DNA from: Alkalihalobacillus sp. LMS6
Lineage (GTDB): Bacteria; Bacillota; Bacilli; Bacillales; Bacillaceae_D
DNA: 64,000 nucleotides
Direction of reading: 5' to 3'
NCBI RefSeq assembly: GCF_024362765.1
Contig: NZ_CP093302.1
Span: forward strand, 1,022,001 to 1,086,000
The number at the start of each line of letters is the position of its first letter. The stretch's first letter is position 1. Positions 57,202 to 64,000 of the stretch are shown here, piece after piece. Below the pieces are notes generated by a model, which was not told the DNA's origin, made no database searches, and was given only the letters and a program-made list of their open reading frames with translations. The translations under genes were made by a program, and so were the position numbers.

Positions 57202-58003
57202 AGTGGATGATGCCATGAATCAAACGACAATAGATGAAGCATACCGCCGTTTAGACTCTGCTTACACAAACAAGCAGTCGATCGCTCCTTTAACACGTAC
57301 GTTTCCAAACCTTGATATTCACGAGGCGTATCAAGTCCAACTTAAAACGATTCAGAACTGGGAAAGTCATGGAGAAACGATTGTTGGGAAAAAAATCGGC
57401 CTAACATCATTAGCTATGCAACAACTTCTGGGAGTCGATCAGCCTGATTATGGTCATCTTCTCAAGTCGATGGAAGAAATAGAAGAGACACCGGTATCGT
57501 TGGATGCGTTATTTCAACCAAAGGCAGAAGGTGAAATTGCTTTTGTCTTAAAGAAAGATTTAAAAGGCCCAAATGTAACAACGGCTGATGTTATGGAAGC
57601 GACCGATTATATTGCACCAGCAATTGAGATTGTCGATAGTCGAATCAAAGATTGGGAAATCACATTGCCAGATACGATTGCCGATAATGCCTCTTGCGGA
57701 AGGTACGTATTAGGGAAAAAGAAACTAGAACTGACGCAAGAAATCGATTTAGCAGAAATTGAGATGAACCTATATAAAAATGGAATGCTAATCAATGAAG
57801 GGTCTGGCAAAGATGTATTAGGAAATCCAGCAACATGTGTCGCCTGGCTCGCCAATGCACTTTCTGAACATGGCATAGGGCTACACGCTGGAGAAGTCAT
57901 TCTTTCAGGAGCGCTTTCCGCTGCTGTTGAAGTAGGAAATGATGATACGATTCATTGTGCATTTTCGACATTAGGAACAGTCGAGGCCACTTTTAAAGCG
58001 TAA
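57194..58003 (+). CDS. 2-keto-4-pentenoate hydratase (MhpD/DmpE type)
   Basis: A 269-aa enzyme of the fumarylacetoacetase-related hydratase family. GKKIGLTSLAMQQLLGVDQPDYGHL (Lys and metal region, about 61-85), the metal-binding Glu residues in PKAEGEIAFVL and EIVDSRIKDW, and the final LSGALSAAVEV support it. It adds water to 2-hydroxypenta-2,4-dienoate, giving the aldolase substrate. An in-frame ATG at 57215 is an alternative start. Confidence 0.92.
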   Translation: MSKVDDAMNQTTIDEAYRRLDSAYTNKQSIAPLTRTFPNLDIHEAYQVQLKTIQNWESHGETIVGKKIGLTSLAMQQLLGVDQPDYGHLLKSMEEIEETPVSLDALFQPKAEGEIAFVLKKDLKGPNVTTADVMEATDYIAPAIEIVDSRIKDWEITLPDTIADNASCGRYVLGKKKLELTQEIDLAEIEMNLYKNGMLINEGSGKDVLGNPATCVAWLANALSEHGIGLHAGEVILSGALSAAVEVGNDDTIHCAFSTLGTVEATFKA

Positions 58004-58009
58004 TTCTTA

Positions 58010-58047
58010 GAATGGAAAGCGAGCAACACGCTTTTCATTCTCTTTTC
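58010..58047 (+). terminator. Terminator or attenuator between hydratase and permease
   Basis: GAATGGAAAGCG (58010-58021) pairs with CGCTTTTCATTC (58029-58040) and is followed by TCTTTT. It may reduce read-through into the permease gene. Confidence 0.6.
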
Positions 58048-58056
58048 GCATCTATT

Positions 58057-58070
58057 TGTAAGCGATTTCA
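58057..58070 (+). promoter_or_regulatory. Full-match cre site before the permease gene
   Basis: TGTAAGCGATTTCA fits every defined position of the CcpA consensus TGWAANCGNTNWCA and lies 23 bp before the ATG. Confidence 0.7.
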
Positions 58071-58093
58071 GAAGAAAAGAGGTGAACAAGCCC

Positions 58094-59470
58094 ATGTCCA
58101 TGTATAAACGAAAGCCTGGTCATGAACAACCTTACTGGGCTTTAGGTCAATATAAAATTCGTATCCCTTTTGTCCACTTTAAGCTTGAACTACCAGAAAT
58201 CATTCAAGGGATTGTACTGTTTACAGTTGGGTTAAGTATGATTGAGATTATGACAAGTGTAATGGGGATTTCTTATGAAGCAGCCTTGACCATTACCATC
58301 TTAAATCAATTTTTAATGCTGCTCCCGTCTATAATGGGCGTCCCGTTTGTTGGTGGATTTATAACAGCTTTAATTCCCGTCCTAATTTTGTTTTTGGAAG
58401 GATATGAACCAGGAACAGAAGCGATCCAAGCTGTCATTGCGGTGCAAATCATGCTTGCCGTTATCTTTTTATTGTTTGGAAAAACAGGTCTTGGTGAAAT
58501 CCTAGTCAAAACATTACCAGCCTCACTTAAAGCTGGAATTCTAATTGGAGCTGGAATTACGGCTATTATGGCAGAAATCCAGCCTGGGGGCAGATTAACA
58601 GAGACACCTGTCGCAATAACAATAGGAACCTTACTATGTTTTTATATGATGTTCTCGCTTTCTTTTAAAGCGTTGTCGAAACGGAAAAAGCTCGTTGGAA
58701 GGATCGCGAGTTTTGGGATTATACCGGCGATCTTTATTGCCATTTTTATCGGTTGGGCTGTTGGGGAATATCCCACACCAAACGTGGAATGGGGAATTAC
58801 AACGCCATCTTTTGGGGCAGTGTGGGATATTACGCCATTCGTCATTGGCTTTCCAACAATTGAAATGTTTATCGGCGCGATTCCGATTGCCATTTTAGCG
58901 TACGTAATTGCATATGGCGATATTATCGTTGGAGACAAATTAATTGAGCGGGTGAAACAGTTCCGTCCAGATGAAAAAATTGAATACACTTTTAAACAAG
59001 TGCATATGGTGACATTTTTTCGAAGTGTTTTAAATGCATTGTTTGTTCCACATCCAGGTATGGCGGGTCCGATTTTCACGGCAGGAACAGCCACGGTTGC
59101 TGAACGATACACAAACGGACGAACGTCGATGGATTCGATTTTCTCAGGTATGAATTCGTTATCAATTGCTTTTTCAATAGGCATATTCTTTTTACCAGTA
59201 GTCACATTTTTTCAACCGTTCTTACCAATTGCACTAGCGTTAACGCTCATCCTCACCGGCTACTTATGTATTACAGTAGGCATGCAACAAATAAAAACTG
59301 AAACCGAGATGGGTGTAGCAGGTGTTATGGCGATTGTTCTTGCGATTTATGGTGCTGCGCCAGGACTTGTCGTCGGGATTCTTTTATACTTTTTGATTCA
59401 GCGATCTAGACAGAAACAAGACGGACCTAAACAACAAGAGTCGGAAGACGAAAAGAAAAAAATATCGTAG
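58094..59470 (+). CDS. NCS2/UraA-like permease, probable aromatic substrate uptake
   Basis: A 458-aa protein with about 12-14 spans and a charged cytosolic C-terminus (KQQESEDEKKKIS). The layout and pieces such as LPASLKAGILIGAGITAI and LFVPHPGMAGPIFTAGTATVAERYTNGRT resemble the UraA/SulP fold of NCS2 nucleobase transporters, but key nucleobase motifs are not clear. Its place and cre site suggest that it imports the compound degraded by the adjacent operon. ATG 58094 behind AGAGGTG is preferred over the GTG at 58082. Confidence 0.75.
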   Translation: MSMYKRKPGHEQPYWALGQYKIRIPFVHFKLELPEIIQGIVLFTVGLSMIEIMTSVMGISYEAALTITILNQFLMLLPSIMGVPFVGGFITALIPVLILFLEGYEPGTEAIQAVIAVQIMLAVIFLLFGKTGLGEILVKTLPASLKAGILIGAGITAIMAEIQPGGRLTETPVAITIGTLLCFYMMFSLSFKALSKRKKLVGRIASFGIIPAIFIAIFIGWAVGEYPTPNVEWGITTPSFGAVWDITPFVIGFPTIEMFIGAIPIAILAYVIAYGDIIVGDKLIERVKQFRPDEKIEYTFKQVHMVTFFRSVLNALFVPHPGMAGPIFTAGTATVAERYTNGRTSMDSIFSGMNSLSIAFSIGIFFLPVVTFFQPFLPIALALTLILTGYLCITVGMQQIKTETEMGVAGVMAIVLAIYGAAPGLVVGILLYFLIQRSRQKQDGPKQQESEDEKKKIS

Positions 59471-59506
59471 GATTGAACAAACAACTCATCCTTATCTGTA
59501 GAAGCG

Positions 59507-59541
59507 AAAAGAATCTTTCTGAGCGAGAAAGATTCTTTTTT
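59507..59541 (+). terminator. Terminator after the permease gene
   Basis: AAAAGAATCTTTCT pairs with AGAAAGATTCTTTT around GAGCG and is followed by T. Confidence 0.9.
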
Positions 59542-59662
59542 TGTTCGGGATATTTGAAGAAACCTTTACTGTTTACTGATTAGGGAAATTAGAAATCCAT
59601 TTCATATGAACAGGTAAAATTTGTTATAGTTTAGTTATAAGTACTAAGGAGGAGGTGTCTGC

Positions 59663-60226
59663 TTGCTAGATATACGTAAGGAACGTAGAGCTGAATGGCT
59701 CTTTAATAATGGACTTATTTTGGGCTTATTCCTTTTATTGTACGTTAGTTTCCATTTTGGATTTCTAGAAATTCTTCTTATGGTTTCGCTAATAAGTATA
59801 CTAATCATTTCTATTATTAATGTGGTTAAGCCTGGATTCCCTAAGCCTCTATTTAAATGGAAGAGAACGTTACGGGATCATGAGATTCATTTTTATGGCT
59901 ATAAGGATTGGCGTAAGAGAAATCGTATAGCAAGTATTTTATTAATTATAGTCATTCTTGTGATAGGGAACTTTATCGTTTCTCACATTCTTACTCATTC
60001 GGACACCCCACTGTCACAAGCGGAAATAAAAACACCGTTTAATTTGCAATTTCTTCTGATTTCCATCGCAGCCAATACTGGCTATATCGTCCGATCGAAA
60101 TGGATGGACTCCTTTTATGGAAAGAATGTAAAAGGGTTTGAATTAAAAGGAAGGACGCTTGTCGTTTTCTTTGGTATTATTCTGTTTTGGACACTGTTTT
60201 GGTTAGTGGTCTTTTATCTTTTTTAA
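59663..60226 (+). CDS. Tandem membrane protein paralogue 1, unknown function
   Basis: A 187-aa protein with two spans at 13-54, a basic loop (WKRTLRDHEIHFYGYKDW, about 69-86), spans near 89-110 and 122-140, and a last span (164-187) introduced by GFELKGRTLVVF. TTG start behind GGAGGAGGTG. The next two genes share this layout and the end motif GF-E/K-x-KG-x-S/T-L-x2-F. I do not recognise the family. Confidence 0.75.
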   Translation: MLDIRKERRAEWLFNNGLILGLFLLLYVSFHFGFLEILLMVSLISILIISIINVVKPGFPKPLFKWKRTLRDHEIHFYGYKDWRKRNRIASILLIIVILVIGNFIVSHILTHSDTPLSQAEIKTPFNLQFLLISIAANTGYIVRSKWMDSFYGKNVKGFELKGRTLVVFFGIILFWTLFWLVVFYLF

Positions 60227-60256
60227 CGTTGTATATAAAGAATGTAAAGGAATGAT

Positions 60257-60826
60257 TTGGATTTGACTGAAGAAATACGCAAAGCACGGCAACAAGAAGT
60301 GATTTGGAATAATGTGTATGTAGCAATCTTAGTTGTATTACTAATGTTAATGTCGCTAATAAACCTTCCATTGTCATGGCTATTATGGCTAGGGCTGGTA
60401 ATGAATACCGTTACCGGGTTATGGAAGGTTTTCGCTGTTAAAAAACCTCTTTTGCCAGTGCAATGGCAGCAGACGTTAATGAATCACGAAAGAAAACAGT
60501 ATGGAGATGCGGCGTGGGGCAGCAAGCAGAGAACCGACGGTGTTTTTCTCTTAATAGGCGCAGCTGCTTTACTTTTCTTAGTAACGACAACACCACTCGT
60601 TGCAAGTGAAACAATCATTTATGGTGCATTTATTCTTAGTATTGTCGTTCTCGTACCTCTTATAAATTTTAGCGTCATCTCAAAAGGAAGAACGATCGAT
60701 ACATGGAATTTTGAGACAGAGCGAGGGTTTGAATTTAAGGGTCATTCATTAAAAATTTTCATTGCCATCCTGTGTGCATGGATTGTCATTTTTGCAGTTG
60801 GTTATGCACTACTCGCGCTCTTATAA
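60257..60826 (+). CDS. Tandem membrane protein paralogue 2, unknown function
   Basis: A 189-aa protein with the same arrangement: two N-terminal spans (about 16-55), loop WQQTLMNHERKQYGDAAW aligned with paralogue 1 (L-x2-HE-x4-G-x3-W), two spans (about 92-140) and a last span after GFEFKGHSLKIF. TTG 60257 follows AAAGG at 6 bases. It is separated from paralogue 1 by 30 bp and from paralogue 3 by 15 bp. Confidence 0.75.
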   Translation: MDLTEEIRKARQQEVIWNNVYVAILVVLLMLMSLINLPLSWLLWLGLVMNTVTGLWKVFAVKKPLLPVQWQQTLMNHERKQYGDAAWGSKQRTDGVFLLIGAAALLFLVTTTPLVASETIIYGAFILSIVVLVPLINFSVISKGRTIDTWNFETERGFEFKGHSLKIFIAILCAWIVIFAVGYALLALL

Positions 60827-60841
60827 CGGAAGGAGGGCAAG

Positions 60842-61399
60842 ATGCTTTTTGAAAAGTTGGAACGATACCGAATTAGAGAACTTGTATTATTGAACGGCAC
60901 TCTTTTTGGAATAATTTTTTCAGCCGGATGGCTCTTATCAACAAATCTTTTTGTAGATGCCATTAACTTTAGCTTAGGTTTTGTCCTTATTTTTCTAGCT
61001 ATTTTAGGATTTTTTGTGCAAAAGAAGAAGTGGTCGTTTTGGAAGTGGCATAGGGAGTTAATGGCTTACAAAGCGGAGAAAGAAGAACATGAATGGCCTA
61101 GGGTTGTGCTGTTAATCGTATTTCTTTTTATCGGGCTGATACTCATCGTCAACCATATACCACCGTTTAATCAACCGCCAATGGATTTAATGAGAAATGA
61201 GCTTCGTATGTATCTACTTTTTTTCTATGCTCTTATCGTGATTGGGAATATTGTGTACATCGTGACGGCTAGAAAAATGGATCGTGGTGATGAAGGGGAG
61301 CCTATTGGCTTTAAGTTGAAAGGGGGAAGTTTGAAAGCTTTCTTAGCAATTGCCTTGTTTTGGGTCATCTTGTTCGTCGGACTGTTTCTTTTCGTATAA
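60842..61399 (+). CDS. Tandem membrane protein paralogue 3, unknown function
   Basis: A 185-aa protein, the most diverged of the three: LVLLNGTLFG first span, loop WKWHRELMAYKAEKEEHEW, and last span after IGFKLKGGSLKAF. ATG behind GGAAGGAGGG. The three genes form one operon ended by a hairpin shared with alr. Confidence 0.75.
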   Translation: MLFEKLERYRIRELVLLNGTLFGIIFSAGWLLSTNLFVDAINFSLGFVLIFLAILGFFVQKKKWSFWKWHRELMAYKAEKEEHEWPRVVLLIVFLFIGLILIVNHIPPFNQPPMDLMRNELRMYLLFFYALIVIGNIVYIVTARKMDRGDEGEPIGFKLKGGSLKAFLAIALFWVILFVGLFLFV

Positions 61400-61400
61400 A

Positions 61401-61438
61401 GTAGAAAAAACGCCCAACCATTACTGGGCGTTTTCTAC
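61401..61438. terminator. Bidirectional terminator between paralogue 3 and alr
   Basis: GTAGAAAAAACGCCCA pairs with TGGGCGTTTTCTAC (with a small A-bulge), with A/T tracts on both sides; the minus-strand alr stop codon lies inside it. Confidence 0.85.
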
Positions 61439-62533
61439 ATAATAACGAGGGACACGTTTTGTTAGAGCACAAACGATTTCATAATTGATGGTATTTGTGA
61501 TATCTGCCATATGGTCGATTGGAAACTCTACAACATCGCCACGTTGAATCCCTTTAATGTCGGTGACGTCAATCATTGTTTGATCCATACAAACGCGGCC
61601 GAGAATAGGCGCTTGTTTATCGGCGTAAAACGTGTGTCCTTTATTGGAAAGGGCACGGGACAAGCCATCAGCATAGCCAATCGCGAGCGTCGCTACGTTT
61701 CGGTCTTCCTGAAGCATGTGCGTGCGACCGTAGCTAATGCTTTCGCCTTTTTTTACAGACCGAACAGATGCGACTGTAGCATATAAACGCATTGCTTGTT
61801 GAAGTGGGATGGGAAATTGGAGGGCAGTATCTGGTCTGAGACCATACAAACTAATCCCTACACGCACCATATCCAAATGTTTATCTGGATGATAGAGCGT
61901 ACCCGCGCTATTGCAGCAATGGGTAATCGGAATGGTGATACCCGCTGATTGAAGCGAATCAATAAATGTGCAGAAACGTTGAAATTGCTCATCTGTGTAC
62001 GTTGATTCTAAGTTATCTGCTTCTGCAAAATGAGTAAATAAACCTTCTAGTTCCACAAATGGTTTCGCCTGAATGGCTTGGATCGTATCAATCAGTTCGG
62101 CTGACGTTTGAATACCAATCCGCCCCATACCGGTGTCTACTTTGACATGAACCTTCACTTGTTTCTGCAAATCTGACGCAGTTTTTGCTAACGATTGAAC
62201 GAGCTGATCGTCAAACAATGTAATTGTGATGTTTTCAAGAATTGCTTGCTGAAACGCTTGAGGGGGCGTGTAACCAAGCACGAGTATAGGTGCTTTAATT
62301 CCAGCTTCACGTAAGTCAAATGCTTCATCAATGATAGCGACACCTAAATAAGTTGCACCGTTCTCAAGGGCTTTTTTTGCGACAGGAACAGCGCCGTGGC
62401 CGTAGCCATTTCCTTTAACAACAGCCATGAGTTGACAATTTTCAGAAAGCGATTGCTTAAATGTTCGTGTGTTGTGCGCAATGGCATCAAGATTGATTTC
62501 GGCATAGGTGTCACGGTAGCTTGATGTCTTCAT
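61421..62533 (-). CDS. alr: Alanine racemase
   Basis: A 370-aa PLP enzyme making D-alanine for peptidoglycan. PLP Lys40 in AVVKGNGYGHG (usual form AVVKANAYGHG) and catalytic Tyr in ISYGRTH (about 266) are present. ATG 62533 has AAAGGAAG 9 bases upstream; the longer frame to 62557 lies before it. It follows ald on the minus strand, separated by a terminator, so alanine racemisation and deamination genes are neighbours. Confidence 0.95.
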   Translation of the reverse strand: MKTSSYRDTYAEINLDAIAHNTRTFKQSLSENCQLMAVVKGNGYGHGAVPVAKKALENGATYLGVAIIDEAFDLREAGIKAPILVLGYTPPQAFQQAILENITITLFDDQLVQSLAKTASDLQKQVKVHVKVDTGMGRIGIQTSAELIDTIQAIQAKPFVELEGLFTHFAEADNLESTYTDEQFQRFCTFIDSLQSAGITIPITHCCNSAGTLYHPDKHLDMVRVGISLYGLRPDTALQFPIPLQQAMRLYATVASVRSVKKGESISYGRTHMLQEDRNVATLAIGYADGLSRALSNKGHTFYADKQAPILGRVCMDQTMIDVTDIKGIQRGDVVEFPIDHMADITNTINYEIVCALTKRVPRYYVENAQ

Positions 62534-62558
62534 TCTCGATCTTCCTTTCGTATACAAG

Positions 62559-62589
62559 AAAGCCCCTCATCATACGATGCAGGGGCTTT
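62559..62589 (-). terminator. Terminator between ald and alr
   Basis: AAAGCCCCT (62559-62567) pairs with AGGGGCTTT (62581-62589); symmetric with T on the minus strand. Confidence 0.8.
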
Positions 62590-62606
62590 AGCGTGCTATA
62601 GAGGAT

Positions 62607-63740
62607 TTATGCTTTTACCGGAGTTTTTGCTAATGCATCTGCTACGGAAACAAGCTCATATCCAAGGTCACGTGCAACAGCACTATACGTAACATCACCG
62701 TTTGCAACGTTTAATCCAAGAGCAAGAGCTGGGTTGTCTGCTAATGCTTGTTGAACTCCTTTGTTTGCGATTTGAAGCGCATAAGGAATCGTTACGTTGG
62801 TAAGTCCAAGTGTTGATGTACGAGGCACAGCACCAGGCATGTTCGCTACAGCGTAATGAACTACACCATGCTTCGTGTATGTTGGGTTATCATGAGTTGT
62901 AATTTTATCTACAGTTTCAATGATACCACCTTGGTCAATAGCAACGTCAACGACAACGGATCCTGGATTCATTGATTTAATCATTTCTTCTGTTACAAGT
63001 TTAGGGGCTTTTGCTCCTGGAATTAAAACAGCGCCAATCACAAGATCAGAATCTTTTACTGCTTCAGCGATATTTAAAGGATTGGACATTAATGTTTGGA
63101 TGTCATTTCCGAACTGGTCATCGATTTGACGAAGACGATCCGCACTCAAGTCGATTAACGTTACGTCAGCACCTAGACCAACCGCAATTTTCGCTGCGTT
63201 CGTTCCAACAACTCCGCCACCGATAACCGTTACTTTTCCGCGTTTTACGCCTGGTACACCTGAAAGAAGAATTCCTTTTCCGCCTTTTAATTTCTCAAGA
63301 AATTGAGCACCAATTTGAGAAGCCATACGACCAGCAACTTCACTCATTGGTGTAAGAAGTGGAAGTGTGCGGTTTACTTCAACTGTTTCATAAGCAATGG
63401 CAATGACACCACTATCAACTAATGCTTGAGCAAGTTCTGCTTCAGCTGCAAGGTGAAGGTATGTGAAAAGGATTAATCCTTCACGGAAGTAGCCATACTC
63501 GCTTGAAAGCGGCTCTTTTACTTTCATAATCATGTCTGACTGAGCCCATACGTCTTTTGCTTCTGGAATAATTGTCGCACCAGCTGCTGTGTAATCAACA
63601 TCTTCAAAGCTAGAGCCAACACCTGCATTTTGTTCTACAAGAATTTGGTGACCAGCTTTTGTTAACGCAACAACACCAGCTGGCGTAATCGCTACACGGT
63701 TTTCGTTATTTTTAATTTCTCTAGGGATACCAATAATCAT
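62607..63740 (-). CDS. ald: Alanine dehydrogenase
   Basis: A 377-aa NAD-dependent enzyme converting L-alanine to pyruvate and ammonia, needed for growth on alanine and normal sporulation in B. subtilis. Pyruvate-site Lys75 (MKVKEPL), catalytic His96 (TYLHLAAE), nucleotide motif [12 protein letters not shown] (about 171-182) and the C-terminal [18 protein letters not shown] region are present. Its upstream neighbour on the same strand is the end of a PucR-type regulator, as adeR is in B. subtilis. Confidence 0.97.
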   Translation of the reverse strand: MIIGIPREIKNNENRVAITPAGVVALTKAGHQILVEQNAGVGSSFEDVDYTAAGATIIPEAKDVWAQSDMIMKVKEPLSSEYGYFREGLILFTYLHLAAEAELAQALVDSGVIAIAYETVEVNRTLPLLTPMSEVAGRMASQIGAQFLEKLKGGKGILLSGVPGVKRGKVTVIGGGVVGTNAAKIAVGLGADVTLIDLSADRLRQIDDQFGNDIQTLMSNPLNIAEAVKDSDLVIGAVLIPGAKAPKLVTEEMIKSMNPGSVVVDVAIDQGGIIETVDKITTHDNPTYTKHGVVHYAVANMPGAVPRTSTLGLTNVTIPYALQIANKGVQQALADNPALALGLNVANGDVTYSAVARDLGYELVSVADALAKTPVKA

Positions 63741-63840
63741 CTATAATTCCTCCAAACAGGGTAGTGTGAATGTGATACGTTTAGTATAAATCCACAAATG
63801 AAGGAACGCATTGTTACAAAAAAACAAAATGGAAGCGGTT

Positions 63841-63860
63841 ATTTGTGAAAATCAACAAAT
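63841..63860. promoter_or_regulatory. Inverted repeat upstream of ald
   Basis: ATTTGT (63841-63846) and ACAAAT (63855-63860) are inverted arms about 100 bp before ald, next to the regulator stop codon. Possible AdeR-type site; weak evidence. Confidence 0.25.
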
Positions 63861-63864
63861 GGTC

Positions 63865-64000
63865 TTATATCGACTGTCTAAAAAGTTTAATGTCGAAATA
63901 AAGGCCAATTTTTTGAACAGGATCTTTAATGTCAATCATTGTGATTTCTTTAATCCGTTTTAAGCGGTAGTTCAATGTATTAATATGACAATGAAGCTTT
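63865..64000 (-). CDS. adeR: PucR-type regulator, C-terminal fragment (probable AdeR)
   Basis: The last 44 codons of a minus-strand gene that continues past the window edge. LHCHINTLNYRLKRIKEIT is the characteristic PucR C-terminal helix-turn-helix (HxNTxxYRLxRI), and the tail ends FDIKLFRQSI. In B. subtilis the PucR-family activator AdeR is encoded directly upstream of ald and is needed for its induction by alanine, which fits this position exactly. Confidence 0.8.
   Translation of the reverse strand, partial: KLHCHINTLNYRLKRIKEITMIDIKDPVQKIGLYFDIKLFRQSI

Noticed and set aside
48107-59470. Steroid ring degradation (HsaA-G) as the role of the catabolic cluster
   Set aside because: The enzyme set matches, but no steroid-specific genes are present, the dioxygenase is HPCD-like rather than HsaC-like, and the sensor has a phenol-type pocket.

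Overview
The window is AT-rich, mostly plus-strand DNA with strong GGAGG-type ribosome binding sites and many TTG/GTG starts. It carries a spore-germination gene (GerC type), the Bacillus housekeeping run yerA-yerC-pcrB-pcrA-ligA-yerH-gatCAB-dagK, a Fur box of the Bacillus 7-1-7 type and CcpA-type cre sites. This points to an endospore-forming member of the Bacillaceae. Very acidic exported proteins (OpuAC has about 68 Asp/Glu and 4 Lys/Arg after its lipid-anchored Cys, hand count) and an OpuA betaine importer suggest an alkaliphilic or halotolerant species. I saw no rRNA, tRNA, insertion sequence, CRISPR array or prophage.

Layout. 1-3.6 kb: 3' part of a Ger(x)C gene, a permease and an M20 peptidase. 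3.8-9.3 kb: GNAT gene, then a histidine kinase/response regulator/ABC ATPase/two ABC-2 permeases operon built like B. subtilis LnrJKLMN (drug export). 9.4-10.3 kb: a broken gene. 10.4-14.2 kb: a GbsR/OpcR-type regulator divergent from opuAA-AB-AC. 14.3-18.0 kb: convergent malate synthase G and isocitrate lyase (glyoxylate bypass), both preceded by a TGTTATA...TATAACA-type palindrome. 19.4-23.4 kb: yerA, yerC, adenine deaminase. 23.6-28.6 kb: penicillin-acylase-family enzyme, aldose-epimerase-like protein, HMG-CoA lyase and small proteins. 29.5-32.6 kb: Fur-boxed iron-siderophore ABC operon, followed by a second Fur-boxed promoter that drives only a short C-rich, terminator-ended transcript (candidate FsrA-like sRNA). 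33.0-39.2 kb: pcrB-pcrA-ligA-yerH. 39.3-41.0 kb: small accessory genes. 41.2-45.5 kb: gatCAB and dagK. 45.7-47.3 kb: DeoR regulator with PTS EIIA and EIIB but no EIIC.

48.1-59.5 kb holds the most notable system: an aromatic meta-cleavage pathway in three transcription units. A GntR regulator with acylating acetaldehyde dehydrogenase and 4-hydroxy-2-oxovalerate aldolase comes first. Next is a lone regulator joining the XylR_N/V4R phenol sensor of DmpR/MopR to a PucR-type DNA-binding end. Then comes a group D flavin monooxygenase, flavin reductase, a private FAD synthetase, an HPCD-like extradiol dioxygenase, a hydrolase, a hydratase and an NCS2-like permease. Together these would convert a phenolic compound through a catechol, hydrolytic ring-fission processing and 2-hydroxypenta-2,4-dienoate to pyruvate and acetyl-CoA. 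Three cre-like sites imply glucose repression.

59.7-61.4 kb: three tandem paralogous membrane proteins of unknown function. 61.4-64.0 kb (minus strand): alr, ald and the 3' end of a PucR-type regulator, probably AdeR. Degenerate copies of an interspersed intergenic repeat of the Bacillaceae kind occur near 3.7, 18.7, 29.0 and 47.9 kb.
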